Assembly: GCA_963693085.1 (NCBI GenBank)
Contig: OY856412.1
Coordinates: forward strand, 963,260,281 to 963,324,280
DNA from: Alisma plantago-aquatica
Taxonomy: Eukaryota > Streptophyta > Magnoliopsida > Alismatales > Alismataceae
Length of the DNA stretch: 64,000 bases
Direction of reading: 5' to 3'
Part shown: one piece after another, positions 34,371 to 46,457 of the stretch
Position numbering within the stretch: position 1 is the first letter of the stretch
Layout of the letters: each line of letters begins with the position of its first letter
Program-made: the position numbers and the translations under genes
Notes under the pieces: generated by a model
Told to the model about the DNA's origin: nothing
The model's input: the letters and a program-made list of their open reading frames with translations, nothing else
Database searches by the model: none

Positions 34371-37259
34371 GTTGAGGCTCGTGAAAGAGAGTATGTGTAA
34401 GGTGTCATCACCTTATGCACATAGGTGACACATGTACTTGCATGGTGGCACCATGCTACCATGTTTATCTTGTCATGAAATACTCTTATGGATAAAACAA
34501 GGGTGAGATATTGGCCATTGGGTATCTTGCTTGATAAGATATCACAACCCAATATCACATTATGTGCAAACCGATACAACTTTTGCAAGGAAGTCTTAAA
34601 TCGATAGGATTTGCCTATATGGGGTGCTTAGCCCGATATGAATTCTTCCAAAAAGTTTCTAGACTGATAGGGGACTTCCTCCATGGTTTCTAAATTGATA
34701 GGCACCCCCATATACCCTTCACAACTCAACACAACCTTGTCTACAGTTCAAGATACTCAACATTCTTTGGTTCTTTCACCACTAAGAGTGATATCACTCA
34801 ATCGAAAGCTCAAACAAGGTACCCCCTTCTCTATATCTCTTCTAGGTGATTCTAAGAGAGAGAGGGTAAACTCTAGAGGTGGTAAATTGCACATCAACCC
34901 CATATATTGGGTAATTTGCAAGTTGCACCAAAACTATCATATATAGCACAAACAGTCTTCAAACAGGCTCAAACTTGAAACTTGAGCTCTCCTTAAGTCT
35001 TAATTACTCTTAAAAAGATTAATACAAGGTTTTAAGCATCTCACTTAGGAAAAACTTCTACGGTTATTACAAAACTTGGGTTAGGGTCCTTACAAGGATT
35101 TTGCCCCCAAAATCCCAAGAGAAAGGAGATGGATATTACTTATGCATTGTACCTTCAAACTTTCACATAGATCCTTGATGTTAGGGAATTGTCATAAGAC
35201 TTGACTAGCATACTGTTTCTCCATCCAAAGTCAACACATGTCTTCTGTACAAGGTACATACTCAACTTATCCTCTCCATTACTAACTGCAAAATCAACCC
35301 TATGCCAAGTGATACTTTCTTAGCCATAGAAGCACTATACATACTTATCCTTATTTATCTTAGGGGTGAACTCCTTCATATGTATCACCTTCTCAACTTA
35401 GCATATCGTATGATAATATTCTCAAACTTGAAGGTTCACCATACCCTTTTCAAACCTCAGCATGTTTTCTTCCAAATAAAGACTAGAGATGCATATGCCA
35501 CTTACTTAAGATTACAAGACCTACCATGCTTCCGTTGTACTACTCTGATATGCTGATTCAACACAAAGCTCACGTATGATTCATACCAACTAGCCAGATA
35601 TTATGTACACTTCTAGAAGTACTTTCTTTTCAGCTAATCTAGATAGAGATTGGAAATTCTACTCATCAGTGTACATCCCTTTGGAATCCTCCTTACTTGC
35701 AAACTTGATAGGTGTACTCCAAGGGTTTGCACTCAACCTAATGAACTCTACCAAAGCATATATTACAACTTTCTCTTCAACTTATGCATCCTTGCCATCG
35801 TCATCTTATGCGGTGCATAAACCCCTAACAAGTGATACCCATACTATAGGTGGAGTACCTATAGCCACATTGATCTCAAAGACAATCCTTATTAAGTAGT
35901 CAAATACTTAATCATCTTATCAAGAGACACATTCTCAAGTTCACACACCACTGTAACTTCTTGAATACTAGGATTCCTCACCTTGGTATCTATCACATGT
36001 GCTAAAAACACATCACATCTTTATCTCATCCACCCTATGTTGTTACTGTCAAACCCAAACATATTAGAAGAACCTTCCCAGCCTATTTAAGGTTCATAAA
36101 ACATCACTACTCTCAGATGTCACCATCATGAAATTAAAGTATAAGTCCTCACTGATACTTTTCAAGTATCCATCTCAAGGTCACTTCAAAACCATGCATA
36201 TCAAGTAATATGAGACTTCACTTGAACATCATATCCCTAGAAAGGAAGTATAAAGGAAACATGCTTTCCCTTATTACCAAAAAATCATCCAGGAATTCTT
36301 AATAGGGAGAAGGAGATTACCAATTTACCTTGGTTATTATACAAATTTACACCACCCATGCATCATTCAATTTGCTTTCATCTTGGTTTCCTTGCCATTG
36401 GCATAGGAACTATAAAGAAAATTACATGTCATTACTTCTTCTTTGATTTTTGTTCTTCATGTTCATGAACGTTTCCTTTTTTTACCACATTTTTCATTTC
36501 TATATAATAGGAAATATCATTATTCTCTTCATATTCTTTATTGAGCAGAGATTATCTTCTTTGTTCCTTGTTTACATATCATAAGAATTACTCTTTATAT
36601 TTTCTTATATTTATAGGTTGGTCTGAGACTAAATCAGGTTCTAATTTATCATAATTTAGAATGTGGTAAGAATTTCTATGCCACATTTCTGATTTCATAA
36701 TACTCTTTAGATTGTATCAAAATGACTACTTGATCAGAGTAATCAGAAAGATAGTAATCTAAGAATTCCATACTTACCTTGTGCTCAGTGATCGAATACC
36801 TAGCCAGGGTATCTAAGCATTGAGATTCGGTAGCATGCACTTTATTTTATATCATTTTTCTTACCTTAAACATCTCTTTTAAATTTTAAAACTTAGTATC
36901 TCTAGTTCTCTCCAGATACCTCTTATATACCTCTTCCTCTTTATATGAACAGAACAAATTATAAAATAGTTTAGAGAATACTGAATGGAATATAAACTCT
37001 AGTCCTCCCCATCTCTACTCATGTCCCCATAGGATTAACTAAAGGAAACTCAACAATAACTATTCTTCTTTTAAGTAACAGGTAAAATAAGGAGAAAACA
37101 ATTCAGAATGAAAAAAAAAGTTCCACCTGACCTGTCACCCCTTATAGGTCATCTACCGTCTCAGGGTGACTCACAACATGAAGTCTAGTCATTTCTTGTT
37201 GTTGCTTCTGCCTTTTGGCACTATTGGGTGCAACTTTTGTAAGTCCTGCTGAGTTGGCC

Positions 37260-37937
37260 TTGACTTTTGGGCCATCTCAACTTTTCTTCTTGGACAAAAG
37301 GGTCTAGTATGCCCAATTTGTCCACATCTAAAACATGTCTTGTCCTCGTACCATTTTCTAGTCGCTCCTGTTACTAAAGTAGAGGCTGAGTCAAGAGTTC
37401 TTATAGGTGGAAAGTTAGGACCTTTGCCTTACTTGGTGACCATTGCCCTAATGCACTAGGTGTTTGTCGTACTGGTGGCATGGAAAACTTTGGCTTTTTT
37501 GAGCTACTAGTCAACTGTCCCAGAGATTGTGTAGACTTTTCCTTAATACTCAGTTCATTGTCCCTTCTTGAGCATTGCCTCCTCAGATGTCCTATCTGTC
37601 CACACTTGTGGAAAACTCTATTTTCTTGTGATACTTTAGTTTTTCCCACATTTTTCACTGTTTTAAAGTGACGTAACTGTTTCAAGGTTTTACCATAACT
37701 CAAAACAACTGTATTAGAGACTGGTGCCCTAGGTGGTATTGCTAGTGTCTGGTCCACTATATGCAAAACTATTGTCATAACCTGTCCAACGAGAGCATGA
37801 AAACCAGGATTCTCTAACATAATTTGATCCAACTAGGGATTCTTAGGCACTCCGTCTCCTCTTTCCTGATCCCTTGCACCTTCTCCTGGTGCAACATCAC
37901 TGCTTTTAGTAGCATGTTCCTTGTGTTTTCCAGACAT
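37260..37937 (-). pseudogene. Broken gag with two zinc knuckles, unit 2
   Basis: The frame starts at 37937 (MSGKHKEHATKSS) and meets a stop after about 34 codons. It is then open from 37832 to 37401, through the first knuckle (FHKCGQIGHLRRQC, with phenylalanine in place of the first cysteine), and then shifts frame. The second knuckle at about 37295-37340 is complete: CFRCGQIGHTRPFC fits CX2CX4HX4C. The breaks differ from those of unit 1, so the two copies decayed separately after duplication. No protease or later domain follows. Confidence 0.7.
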
Positions 37938-38055
37938 CCTTAGGCTTTATATTTTCTTCTGCATGAGCAGAAGCCACTATTAGATATATTGGAGGACACT
38001 TAGAAGTGACTCAACATCCTTAATCCTATGTTCCTATAAACTTAGTGAACCTATA

Positions 38056-38067
38056 GCTCTGATACCA
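38056..38067 (-). promoter_or_regulatory. Primer binding site of unit 2 (tRNA-iMet)
   Basis: TGGTATCAGAGC on the minus strand, four bases from LTR C, identical to that of unit 1. Confidence 0.9.
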
Positions 38068-39846
38068 AACTTGTGAAACTGCTATCGAATTGATAATGAT
38101 ATCACACCAAACCTTGTCAAAACAACCATTAACAGCGAATTACCAAAAATCACTAAAAACTAAAACCATTTTCCATAATGATCTACTTCTAGAAACTTTT
38201 TGCCAAAAGGCTCAAGGCCATATATACATACATCATTCCCTCATATTACAAAGACATGAGTATCAGTTGCTTTACCAAAATATATACAAAATCAATATTA
38301 TACATTGAGGCGCTCTTAGCCAAAATCTCAGATCGATTGTGAAGCCGAATATGAAACTATCCCTCAAGGATCCGAGAGTACAGGGACGACACATAGGACT
38401 CTATTTCTACTAGACACATAATAGAACACTCAACCTAAGTTGTTACTGTTGTCCTTGTTGTTGTTTCCTGTTCTTGGCTACACAGTTACTACCTCCTTGT
38501 GCATGTCCACCTAAAAAGTTGTGGAACCCATAGGGTAAGACAAAGTCTCAATGACAGATATAACTCTCCGCCAACAATATTATTTTCACAGATATATTGT
38601 TATTTAAATAGAAAGTAAGGCATGGTAGAATAATAACATAACTAAGCAGTTCAGGTGACTATGATCGAATAGTAGATCAAGTAAATAATTTAGAAGGAAT
38701 ATGAAGAACATGTATAACTATTATAAACTAAATAATATAAAATCAAGGCAAGGCTTCAACCAATGTTTCCTTATTTGATCGTTAAACAAATATGATATAC
38801 GGTTGATTACATCTTTCAACAATCAATCTTATGCCCTGAGGATATGAGGTATACCACTCATTCTCCAACTGACCACTACAAAGTAGCATCAGTGCCATAC
38901 AAGGTCCATGTAAGAGCCAAAATCCATGACCTCACCCCTTCAATCAGTATAAGAATGGCAAAGACAATATGAATCAATATGCAATTAGGTAGCTTGGCGT
39001 ATATAGGCTCTTTGCTATAGAGATACAGTGTGTAGCCTGTTCTTTGTTTAGATATGACCTTCAATATTTCCTACTTATATCAGGGTGTGGTCCGTAACCA
39101 ATCCTAATTGTTATTTGATTCACAGTATAACCACACTCTTGTTAGGGTATGATCTGAAGCCAATACTAATATTTAGGGTATGGTCCATAGTCAATCATGT
39201 TAGTTAAGGATACAAGGAGATACCTCAACTTGAACCCCACATATTCAATAATATGTACTCCGAGTAAAACTCATTTCATCGTGCAACAAATTTTAACATT
39301 GAATGGATATATGGACAGGGCAACTACATTTTAGTTCACTTGATAGGTTAAGTGCAATACTGCATCTTTTAGCATCAATCAAGTTACAAGCATGAATTAT
39401 AGATAAATGCTACATAGAAAGGTGTAACATATTTTTTTCAAGAAATCTTGTATCAATTGGAACACATATTCATACACATATCCTGGGATCTCAATCCCTT
39501 GAATACTTTATTGAGAATCTCATCCCTTCATCATTATCATGGGATATTAATTCCTCATATCAGTACCAGGGGATATTACCTCAATTAGACATTAAGCCCT
39601 TACCAGGTCCCAAGACCCATCACATCACACTTGTGATTCATTATTATCTCATTATGCCTCATTATGCACATAAGTATTACTCATTCCAATTATCACTTTA
39701 TGCCAAATCAATTGTACTTGCCATAGCAACCATTACCCATTATGTTCAGGAAGAGAATATATTAAAACACAATAAACACCTTTAACTAAAATGAACAAAG
39801 TATCATAAAATCCCTAATTTAGGATTAGGCAGCCCCCCTGAACCCC

Positions 39847-40502
39847 CTATGGACCCCACCCACACGTCCTATTATCCAAAAAGCGGTGAAAGTGGTTTGG
39901 TTCCCAAGTTGTGTCCTTCAGATTCTGGACCAAATAGTCACCCCCTCTCGGGTTCTTGAGAAACGGAGCCCCTCGGGGCCCAATCTCATTTTGGTTCGGC
40001 TCTACATCCCGCCCGTCTTCTTGACTGACCACAGTCGGGTCTTCCAGAGGAAAATTTGTTTCCCTCGAAATCATCTCCTGCTTCTGGTAGAAGATTTCCA
40101 AATTCTCTCCGGAGCTGAAGGTTAGAAACTCTTCCCCTCATCTATTGTATGATGAATGGATCTTGATGTCAAACAAATAAGACCAGGACCCCTTTGTTGC
40201 ATTTTCTTTAACTAAACTCACCAAGAAAAACTCATTGGACCGATGACTTATGTCTGTCCAACCAGGCCTTGACTTTTCTTTAGAGAGCGCCATATGCCAA
40301 ATTCTTTTAAGCACTGAATCATGACTTGAATTTGATGAAGGCAACCATTGACATTTTTTCCCACATCTTGGAATGATCGGGGAAAGAGTGAGATTCTCCT
40401 TTGGGATCTGATGCATCCAACAGAACGAAGTAGCCTTCCATTCTTTTCGGTGGCATCCTTCCACATTGGCGGCGAGTGGAGTGCCACAATCCCATTCATC
40501 AT
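39847..40502 (-). pseudogene. Coding-like fragment of unknown origin in LTR C
   Basis: Counterpart of the fragment in LTR B. It includes open stretches 40502-40248, 40464-40138 and 40101-39847, with words such as WLPSSNSSHDSVLKRIW and NEIGPRGAPFLKN. The preferred frame changes along the fragment. It is GC-richer than the surrounding LTR and unrecognised. Confidence 0.4.
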
Positions 40503-41264
40503 TTTTTATCTACATAAGCCAAATATGATAGCACTGGCTACCTCTCCAACATAAATGCAAGGAGGATGTATGGACAATATGGGATCTTGTAGTACATGAT
40601 TTGATTTTGCAAGTAGTTCGGTGTAAATGAAGAAATTTTGAACAAAAGGACATACTGATTTCACATGTTTTGGGTATCAAGCCCATAATTTATAATTGAA
40701 CAAAGTTACCTCAAACCAGGCAACTATCATCTTTAGGTCATTAGACCCATACACATCTTATTTATTGTACAAGAATTTCACATGGATCATGAAGCCTTAT
40801 ATAATATATATCATGCTAAACCATCACAACTCATACCTGACTATGCTCATCATCTACATGATTAGAATTCCATGGTATAAGCAATATTAAGTATTGGCAA
40901 CATTATGCCATATAGAGGATCATTCAAATTCCAACCTTCTCATAATTAGGGTTAGGGTTTCCTCTTATATCCAATTAGGGTTTTCAAGTTCATAATTAAC
41001 ACCACACCCTAATTTTCATCATAAGAGCTATAATATTGTCATAAGTATTCAAGTATACTTAATTACTCTCATAAAACATCATCAATTGATTATTAACATG
41101 AAATATTACCTTTCTCACATGAGTAGTACAAGTTTCTCCCCCATCCTTAATGGAATATTGATTTCAACATACTTATTACATTGGTTTAACCTTGTTAGAG
41201 TTTATCATCCTACACTTATTAAAGTGCATCCATCTTATTACTTCATAGTGTATCAACTAGTTAT

Positions 41265-41550
41265 AGTAAAAATGTACCGACCTACACTCATCAAGGTGTG
41301 TCGTCCTACACTCATCAAGGTGTGTTAGCCTTCAACCATCAAGGTGTATTGACCTAGGTGTATCGGCCTACTTACTAAACCTTGTGTCAGCTTAGCCACA
41401 TGTATTTTCATCAGCCTAGACACCATTTCTTGTGCCAGCCCAGGTACCATTACTTGTGTCGGCCAAGGCACATCAAGCGGTATCGGTATAGAGGTGCTTA
41501 GGCTAGTATTAGTTGTAAGGTACTTGAGGTATATCGGCCATAGTGTATCC
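41265..41550. repeat. TCGGCC short repeat region in LTR C
   Basis: Counterpart of the regions in LTRs A and B, with one more CACTCATCAAGGTGTGTC unit than in B. Confidence 0.65.
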
Positions 41551-42726
41551 TAGGGTATCAGCCACCCTACCAACTAGTGTGTCGGCCACACTAGGGTTTG
41601 AATTGTATCATGTGAACCCTCATGAACACCTTAATTTCTTTCACCTATTGGCCTCACCACTACTTGGTGAGTTGGCCGAGGCCTCAAGGAATGTGTGGCC
41701 CACACCTTCACATGGTGTTTTGGCCTAAGTGTGTTTCCCATCACACTTTTGTTGGGCTAGAGGGGTATCAATTTATGAGTGTATCAGATTACTAAGGTTA
41801 GGGTTGGCCATGTCGGCCTCTATACTCAACAAAGGCATCATGGTTTGATACTCCATCTTACAAGACATTCTCTTGGTCATGACGAGCTAGTGTCATTAAG
41901 GCATATCATTTTAATGGTGTCAAGTATATCAACCTAGCTTCTTGTAGGTCATGACAGGTGAGCAACATATCATTTTTAGGCATCACAAGTCATGATGGCC
42001 ATCCATATCAAGTACAAGTGTGTGTTAACTTAGATATCTTCAAGATATCGACATGCCCTCATCTTTATCCTAATGTGACAGGTTAGTCAAGTACAAGGGA
42101 AATAGTCCTACACATGTAACAAACCGATAGTGGATTAGGAACTCATGTATATTGATTTTCATTCATATACCCTTGTATTGGGTTAGGGTTCCATAAACCG
42201 ATATCGTTTTATGCATATAGGTTTCCATCATCTTCAAGCTCCAACCCTTTGTCCATTATTAGTTTAGTTCATGGAAAACAACCCCATATATCCATTAGAA
42301 CTCATAAAACCATCACTCAATCAAGGAAAGTCAAAATAGAAAAGGAATTATCAAGTATTACATGGTAGAAGGTGAATAATAATAAAATTGAGTTCAAGTT
42401 ATATAACCCGCCTCAAAATCACCACTAGAGCTTCAAGCTTCAAAGCTCCACGTTCCCAAGGTTGAAGATTACTTATCAAGAGTCCAGGACTTGATCATAA
42501 CACCTTTATATGAAAGGAGATATGATAGTAAGGAACTTGGTGAAGAAGGAAAGAAAGGAAGGCATCATGTCCCGAGAAGCATAGCCTTTCTAAGGTTGAA
42601 GATGATCATGGCTTTACCTTGGGAAAGTTTCTCAGTCTTCCCTTTGCTCCTTGAGCTCCTAGGGTCTTCCACCAAGTAAGAGTTAGTAAATGAGTCAAAA
42701 GGTTTACTAGGAGGTGAAAAGAGGGG

Positions 42727-42734
42727 TATATATA
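42727..42734 (-). promoter_or_regulatory. TATA box of LTR C
   Basis: TATATATA on the minus strand, about 724 bases from the LTR start. LTR C is the outermost 5' LTR, so this would be the promoter for a transcript of the whole block. Confidence 0.6.
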
Positions 42735-43458
42735 GTTGAGGCTCATGAAAGAGAGTATGTGTAAGGTGTCATCACCTTATGCACTTAGGTAACACATGTC
42801 CTTGCATGGTGGAACCATGCAAACACATTTATCTTGTCATGCAATACTCTTATGGATAAAACAAGGGTGAGATATCGGCCATTGGGTATCTTGCTTGACA
42901 AGATATCACAATCCAATATCACATTATGTGCAAACTGATACAACTTTTGCAAGGAAGTCTTAAACCCATAGGCTTCGCCTGTATGGGGTGCTTAGCCCGA
43001 TATGAATGCTTCCAAAAAGTGGATAAAATGATAGGGGACTTCCTCCATGGTTTCTAAACTGATAGGCATCCCCATATATCCTTTACAACTTGACACAGCC
43101 TTGTCTAGAGTTCAAGATACTCAATATTCTTTGGTTCTTTCAGCACCAAGAGTGTTATCACTCAACCTAAAACTCAAACAAGGTGCCCCCTCATTCCTAT
43201 CTCTTCTAGGTGATGCTAAGAGAGAGAAAGGACACTCTCGAGGTGGTAATTTGCACATCAACCCCATGTATTGGATAATTTGCAAGTTGCACCAAAACTA
43301 TCATATATAGCACAAACAGTCTTCAAACATGCTCAAACTTGAAAATTGAGCTCTCCTTAAGTCCTAATTACTTTTCTAAAGATTAATACAAGTTTCTAAT
43401 CATATCACTTAGGAAAAACTTCTAGCGTTATTCCAAAACCCATATCAGGGTCCTTACA

Positions 43459-43463
43459 TATAT
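43459..43463. repeat. Right 5 bp target site duplication (TATAT) of the three-LTR block
   Basis: Identical to the five bases before LTR A. Confidence 0.8.
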
Positions 43464-44612
43464 CTTGTGTCATTTTGCTCTTTTATCATATCTAAACATG
43501 ATAGAATGCATGTTATATCCCTCAAAAAACATCTCATAGTCAAATGCACTTATAGATACTCTTTGCATGTTTTTTAGGTACTTGAACCATGCATTGGAGG
43601 AAGGGAGAGAGGGAGGAAGATCTTAGGGTGTCTACATCCTTGTATGAGCCCTACATAGTCTCCCAACCTACCCCAAGTGGCTAAGAGTCAACTAAAAGCT
43701 AGGAGAACCGTGAAGAAGGACTTTGGAGCTAAAGTACACAACAAGAAAATCAAAAGGGCATGTGGTAGATGGAGACGACCATGGTACAAAGCACCAAATC
43801 ATAGGGGAAATCCAAGAGTTGAAGAAGTTACAACAAGCCATTCACCGTGGCCGTCGTGTGCAAGATCCATCGCGGTTGTATCACCCAAAATGTTTGTGGT
43901 GTGAATCTCTCAAGATGACTAGAATGCAAGAAATGGACAAGTCATCCTCCCTCCAAAATGATTGTGGCACCAGCCATGACATGGCACCACCTAACCTCCA
44001 CAACAGTGCTACCCATGCACCAAAAACCCAAAAATATCCTGATCAATTCACCACTACCACCTCAGGTGTTCAACTCCATGATGTATATCATCCATCTCAT
44101 ACACCACAGTCATGGTGCCCAAAACAATCATGGTTTCCAGCTTCCCTTGTTCATTTTCTCCATTGAATTTCCTATTCTACCCCCACTTAACCCTAGGTTT
44201 CCCTACCTCCTATATAACCATTGTTGGTGGATGGGAGCTAAAAGTTAGCTACCCTAACATTCATTACCCCCTCCTTAGCATTCATTACACCTACCACCTA
44301 CTCCCACTCCATTTCCACCATCTTCCCACCTCAAAACCCTAGCTTCCTAAGGTTTTGACCATTCCCATATACCGTCATACTCATATCATCCATCAAAGAG
44401 GAAGAAGTACATGCACCTACAACTAGAGGTGAAGAAGGAAGAGTCTTCAGCAAACATCCATGGATTTTTATTTCGACCTCTTCTTTCTCCCATTTTTTAC
44501 TATGAGTAGGTAAGCCCCCTAGATGGGTTATTTGGAGTTAAAATGTGACTTTGATACCATGTTAGGGGAAAATGATATGTAAACTCTGTGATTTTATTTC
44601 CTCAATAGATGT
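43464..44612 (+). mobile_element. Athila-like LTR, copy E3 (right part, truncated)
   Basis: This continues the LTR begun at 21838. It is collinear with the reversed E1 and E2: CTTGTGTC, a TGCACTTATAGATACTCTTTG stretch, and TGACTTTGATACCATGTT near 44551. Similarity to E2 fades after about 44612, where the LINE begins, so roughly the last 1.0 kb is missing. Small open frames over 43677-44342 are not credible genes. Confidence 0.65.
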
Positions 44613-44779
44613 ATCTTGGACATTTTCCATCACCTCAAATGATCCAATGGGTTTCATGACATCCTAAAAAATGGAAAAGATGCCCAAAGCTTCCATTGTA
44701 TCTTGGTTGGCGTATCGAGTGGCAATCACCCTACGTGTTAGGAACTATGGATGTTGTGACTTCTTGAGCTTAATTTTTA

Positions 44780-45370
44780 TTCATCCTATGCTTAGGTGCA
44801 GGACAAAAACCATCAAATACAATATGAACACTAGCATTGAGCCGGTGCGGTTTGGTAGAATTAAAAGAAACTTTTGCCAAAGAAAAAAGGGCATGTTTGC
44901 AGTGGCATCTGAGGTCTTATTTAGATGGTGAGGTACATGGTGGAGAGCCACTGACATCAAGTGTTGGAAGTGGCTTTGAAATTGGCTCCATAGGCCTTGG
45001 AGCATCAGGTTGGGTGCTGACCTATTGGACAAATTTTGGATGGAATTCATTGAATCTAAGAAGATGGTGACACTGTTGAAATCATTTCTCTGACAGATTC
45101 CATAGGCATACACAATTGCTTGAATTCATCCTCAAGGGTTGATCTCGCATAGAATGACATATTGAAGCCCATTATGTAGTTGCCTATATGGTCCACAATA
45201 TGAATTCCCATTATTTCTTCTTGCATCTCCTTACAAAATGTTGTGTCTATGAATGCATAAAACTTGGTGGTAGTTGGCCTGGGGTGGAAGTTGTGAACAA
45301 CAGGGCTGAATACAGGGTTGGCAGGAGGAATGTTTGTAATTTTGGAGGTTCTTTTCGTGATGAACACAAC
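44780..45370 (-). pseudogene. LINE RNase H domain remnant
   Basis: Frames 45367-45056 and 45113-44781 together give a plant-type RNase H: words such as GIHIVDHIGNYIMGF, ARSTLEDEFKQLCM (with the usual glutamate) and, near the end, HHVPHHLNKTSDATANM, where intact copies have RHLNKAADALAN. A frame change lies near 45100. The enzyme would remove RNA from the RNA-DNA hybrid during copying. Confidence 0.75.
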
Positions 45371-46450
45371 ACCAAATCATTTTGCACTTGCTAGATGTGC
45401 CAACAAGCAACTAGAAGATGGTGCTTTGGAGTTGGTGTCGGGTCAAGATTAAGGATTCTAGAAATCCATGCCTCCTGAAGAAGTTTGGGCCAACCATTAG
45501 GAGATTCCAGATCCATTTGATGCTACCACAGTCCCTAAGGCTATGCAAAAGGGAGTTGGAGGCAATGTTAGAGACAGGGCAGGTGATGACAATGTTGATA
45601 TGCCTACAAATTTTCTTAGCATTGTTCAAGAGGGCTCTGTGTTAAAGGATCCATGCAAAGACACATATTCTTACTGGTACTTGAAGTTTCCAAACAGTTG
45701 ACCATTTGCCAGTTATTTATGTTTTCTTCTTAGTGTGAAGCCAGTTATAAGTTACTTGAGATGTCAGCTTGCCCTATTGGTCAAGAGGACATGTACAGTC
45801 ATCCGATCCAGTTCCAGGGAGCGGTGGACGTATAAGGTTGATGTTGTCCCAAGTTTTCATCAGAAAGAACGTCAGAATGAAGCCCAGATCCCATTCACCA
45901 GTATCTAGAACCATTCTACTAACAGTAAGGTCCTCCAGGCCAGTTGGAATGATGAAGGATGGATCAATATTGGAGACCATGATACCAGAGATCCATCTGT
46001 CTTGCCATGCATTGGTGGTGGTTCTGGAAACCACAACTTTGTGGCCGGATGCTTTGATTGATTCCATGTTGTTTTTGATGAAAGACCAAGCGAGAGAGCT
46101 TGGTTTGTTGTAAATAATACATGTCCTCATATTTTTTAGACATCACACACGCCCAAAGGAGGGAGCGATTGTTCAGGAAGGACCATACATTCTTCAACAT
46201 CAAGTTGTTGTTTTGCTCGCACACATCCTTGATGCCAAACATGTCATTAAGCTTATCAGCTGTAATATTTTTCATGACACCAAGGATATCTTTTGCTTCT
46301 CCCAACCTCTAGACCAGATAAAGTTCTTCATGTGCTTATTGATGCATTTGCACAAACTAGGAGATAGGTGAACCATCTACATTGCATAAGTGGGGATCGC
46401 CTATAAGGTAGATTTAGCAAGGGTGATCCTTCCAGCTAGAGACAACTGGC
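45370..46450 (-). pseudogene. LINE zf-RVT-like and linker region
   Basis: The minus frames 46305-45964 and 46130-45774 contain words typical of the stretch after LINE reverse transcriptase: VWSFLNNRSLLWACVMSKKY, then AWQDRWISGIMVSN. Before them, SLAGRITLAKST-like sequence can be read around 46430-46330 with frame changes. The domain is common in plant LINEs. Its exact role is not established. Confidence 0.6.
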
Positions 46451-46457
46451 GGGAAGC

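Larger units (their letters stand above)
29786..35094 (-). mobile_element. LTR B of the block (middle LTR)
   Basis: 5309 bp. It serves as 5' LTR of unit 1 and 3' LTR of unit 2. It contains the 1.74 kb segment shared with LTR C but not A, with coding-like traces, as well as the TCGGCC repeats, the 80-codon frame and the TATA box. At its right edge the purine tract of unit 2 is missing: the LTR joins the GGATTTTGCCCCC box with only a few bases between. Confidence 0.8.
35095..38071 (-). mobile_element. Internal region 2 of the block
   Basis: 2977 bp, collinear with internal region 1 along its whole length with scattered substitutions. It has a primer binding site at its right end and a broken gag. 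At its left end the purine tract is lost, while the GGATTTTGCCCCC box (35096-35115) remains. As in region 1, no pol domain is seen in the left 2 kb. Confidence 0.75.
21865..43458 (-). mobile_element. LARD-like gypsy block: LTR-internal-LTR-internal-LTR
   Basis: Three LTRs of one family (21865-26796, 29786-35094, 38072-43458) alternate with two internal regions (26797-29785 and 35095-38071), all on the minus strand. Each LTR reads TGTAAGGACCC or TGTAAGGACCCT at its start and ends in TTTCACA or TTGTCACA. Both internal regions carry a primer binding site complementary to initiator methionine tRNA next to the LTR on their right, and a broken gag. No reverse transcriptase or integrase is seen. The whole block is flanked by TATAT on both sides. 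LTRs near 5 kb with about 3 kb between them fit the large non-autonomous elements called LARDs. The tandem form is known to arise by unequal recombination between LTRs. A single insertion followed by such an exchange explains one shared target duplication. Confidence 0.85.
38072..43458 (-). mobile_element. LTR C of the block (outer 5' LTR)
   Basis: 5387 bp, collinear with LTR B, including the 1.8 kb segment (39329-41121). The outer end TGTAAGGACCC at 43458 is followed by TATAT, the matching half of the duplication left of LTR A. The 80-codon frame is interrupted here. No credible cellular gene. Confidence 0.8.
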
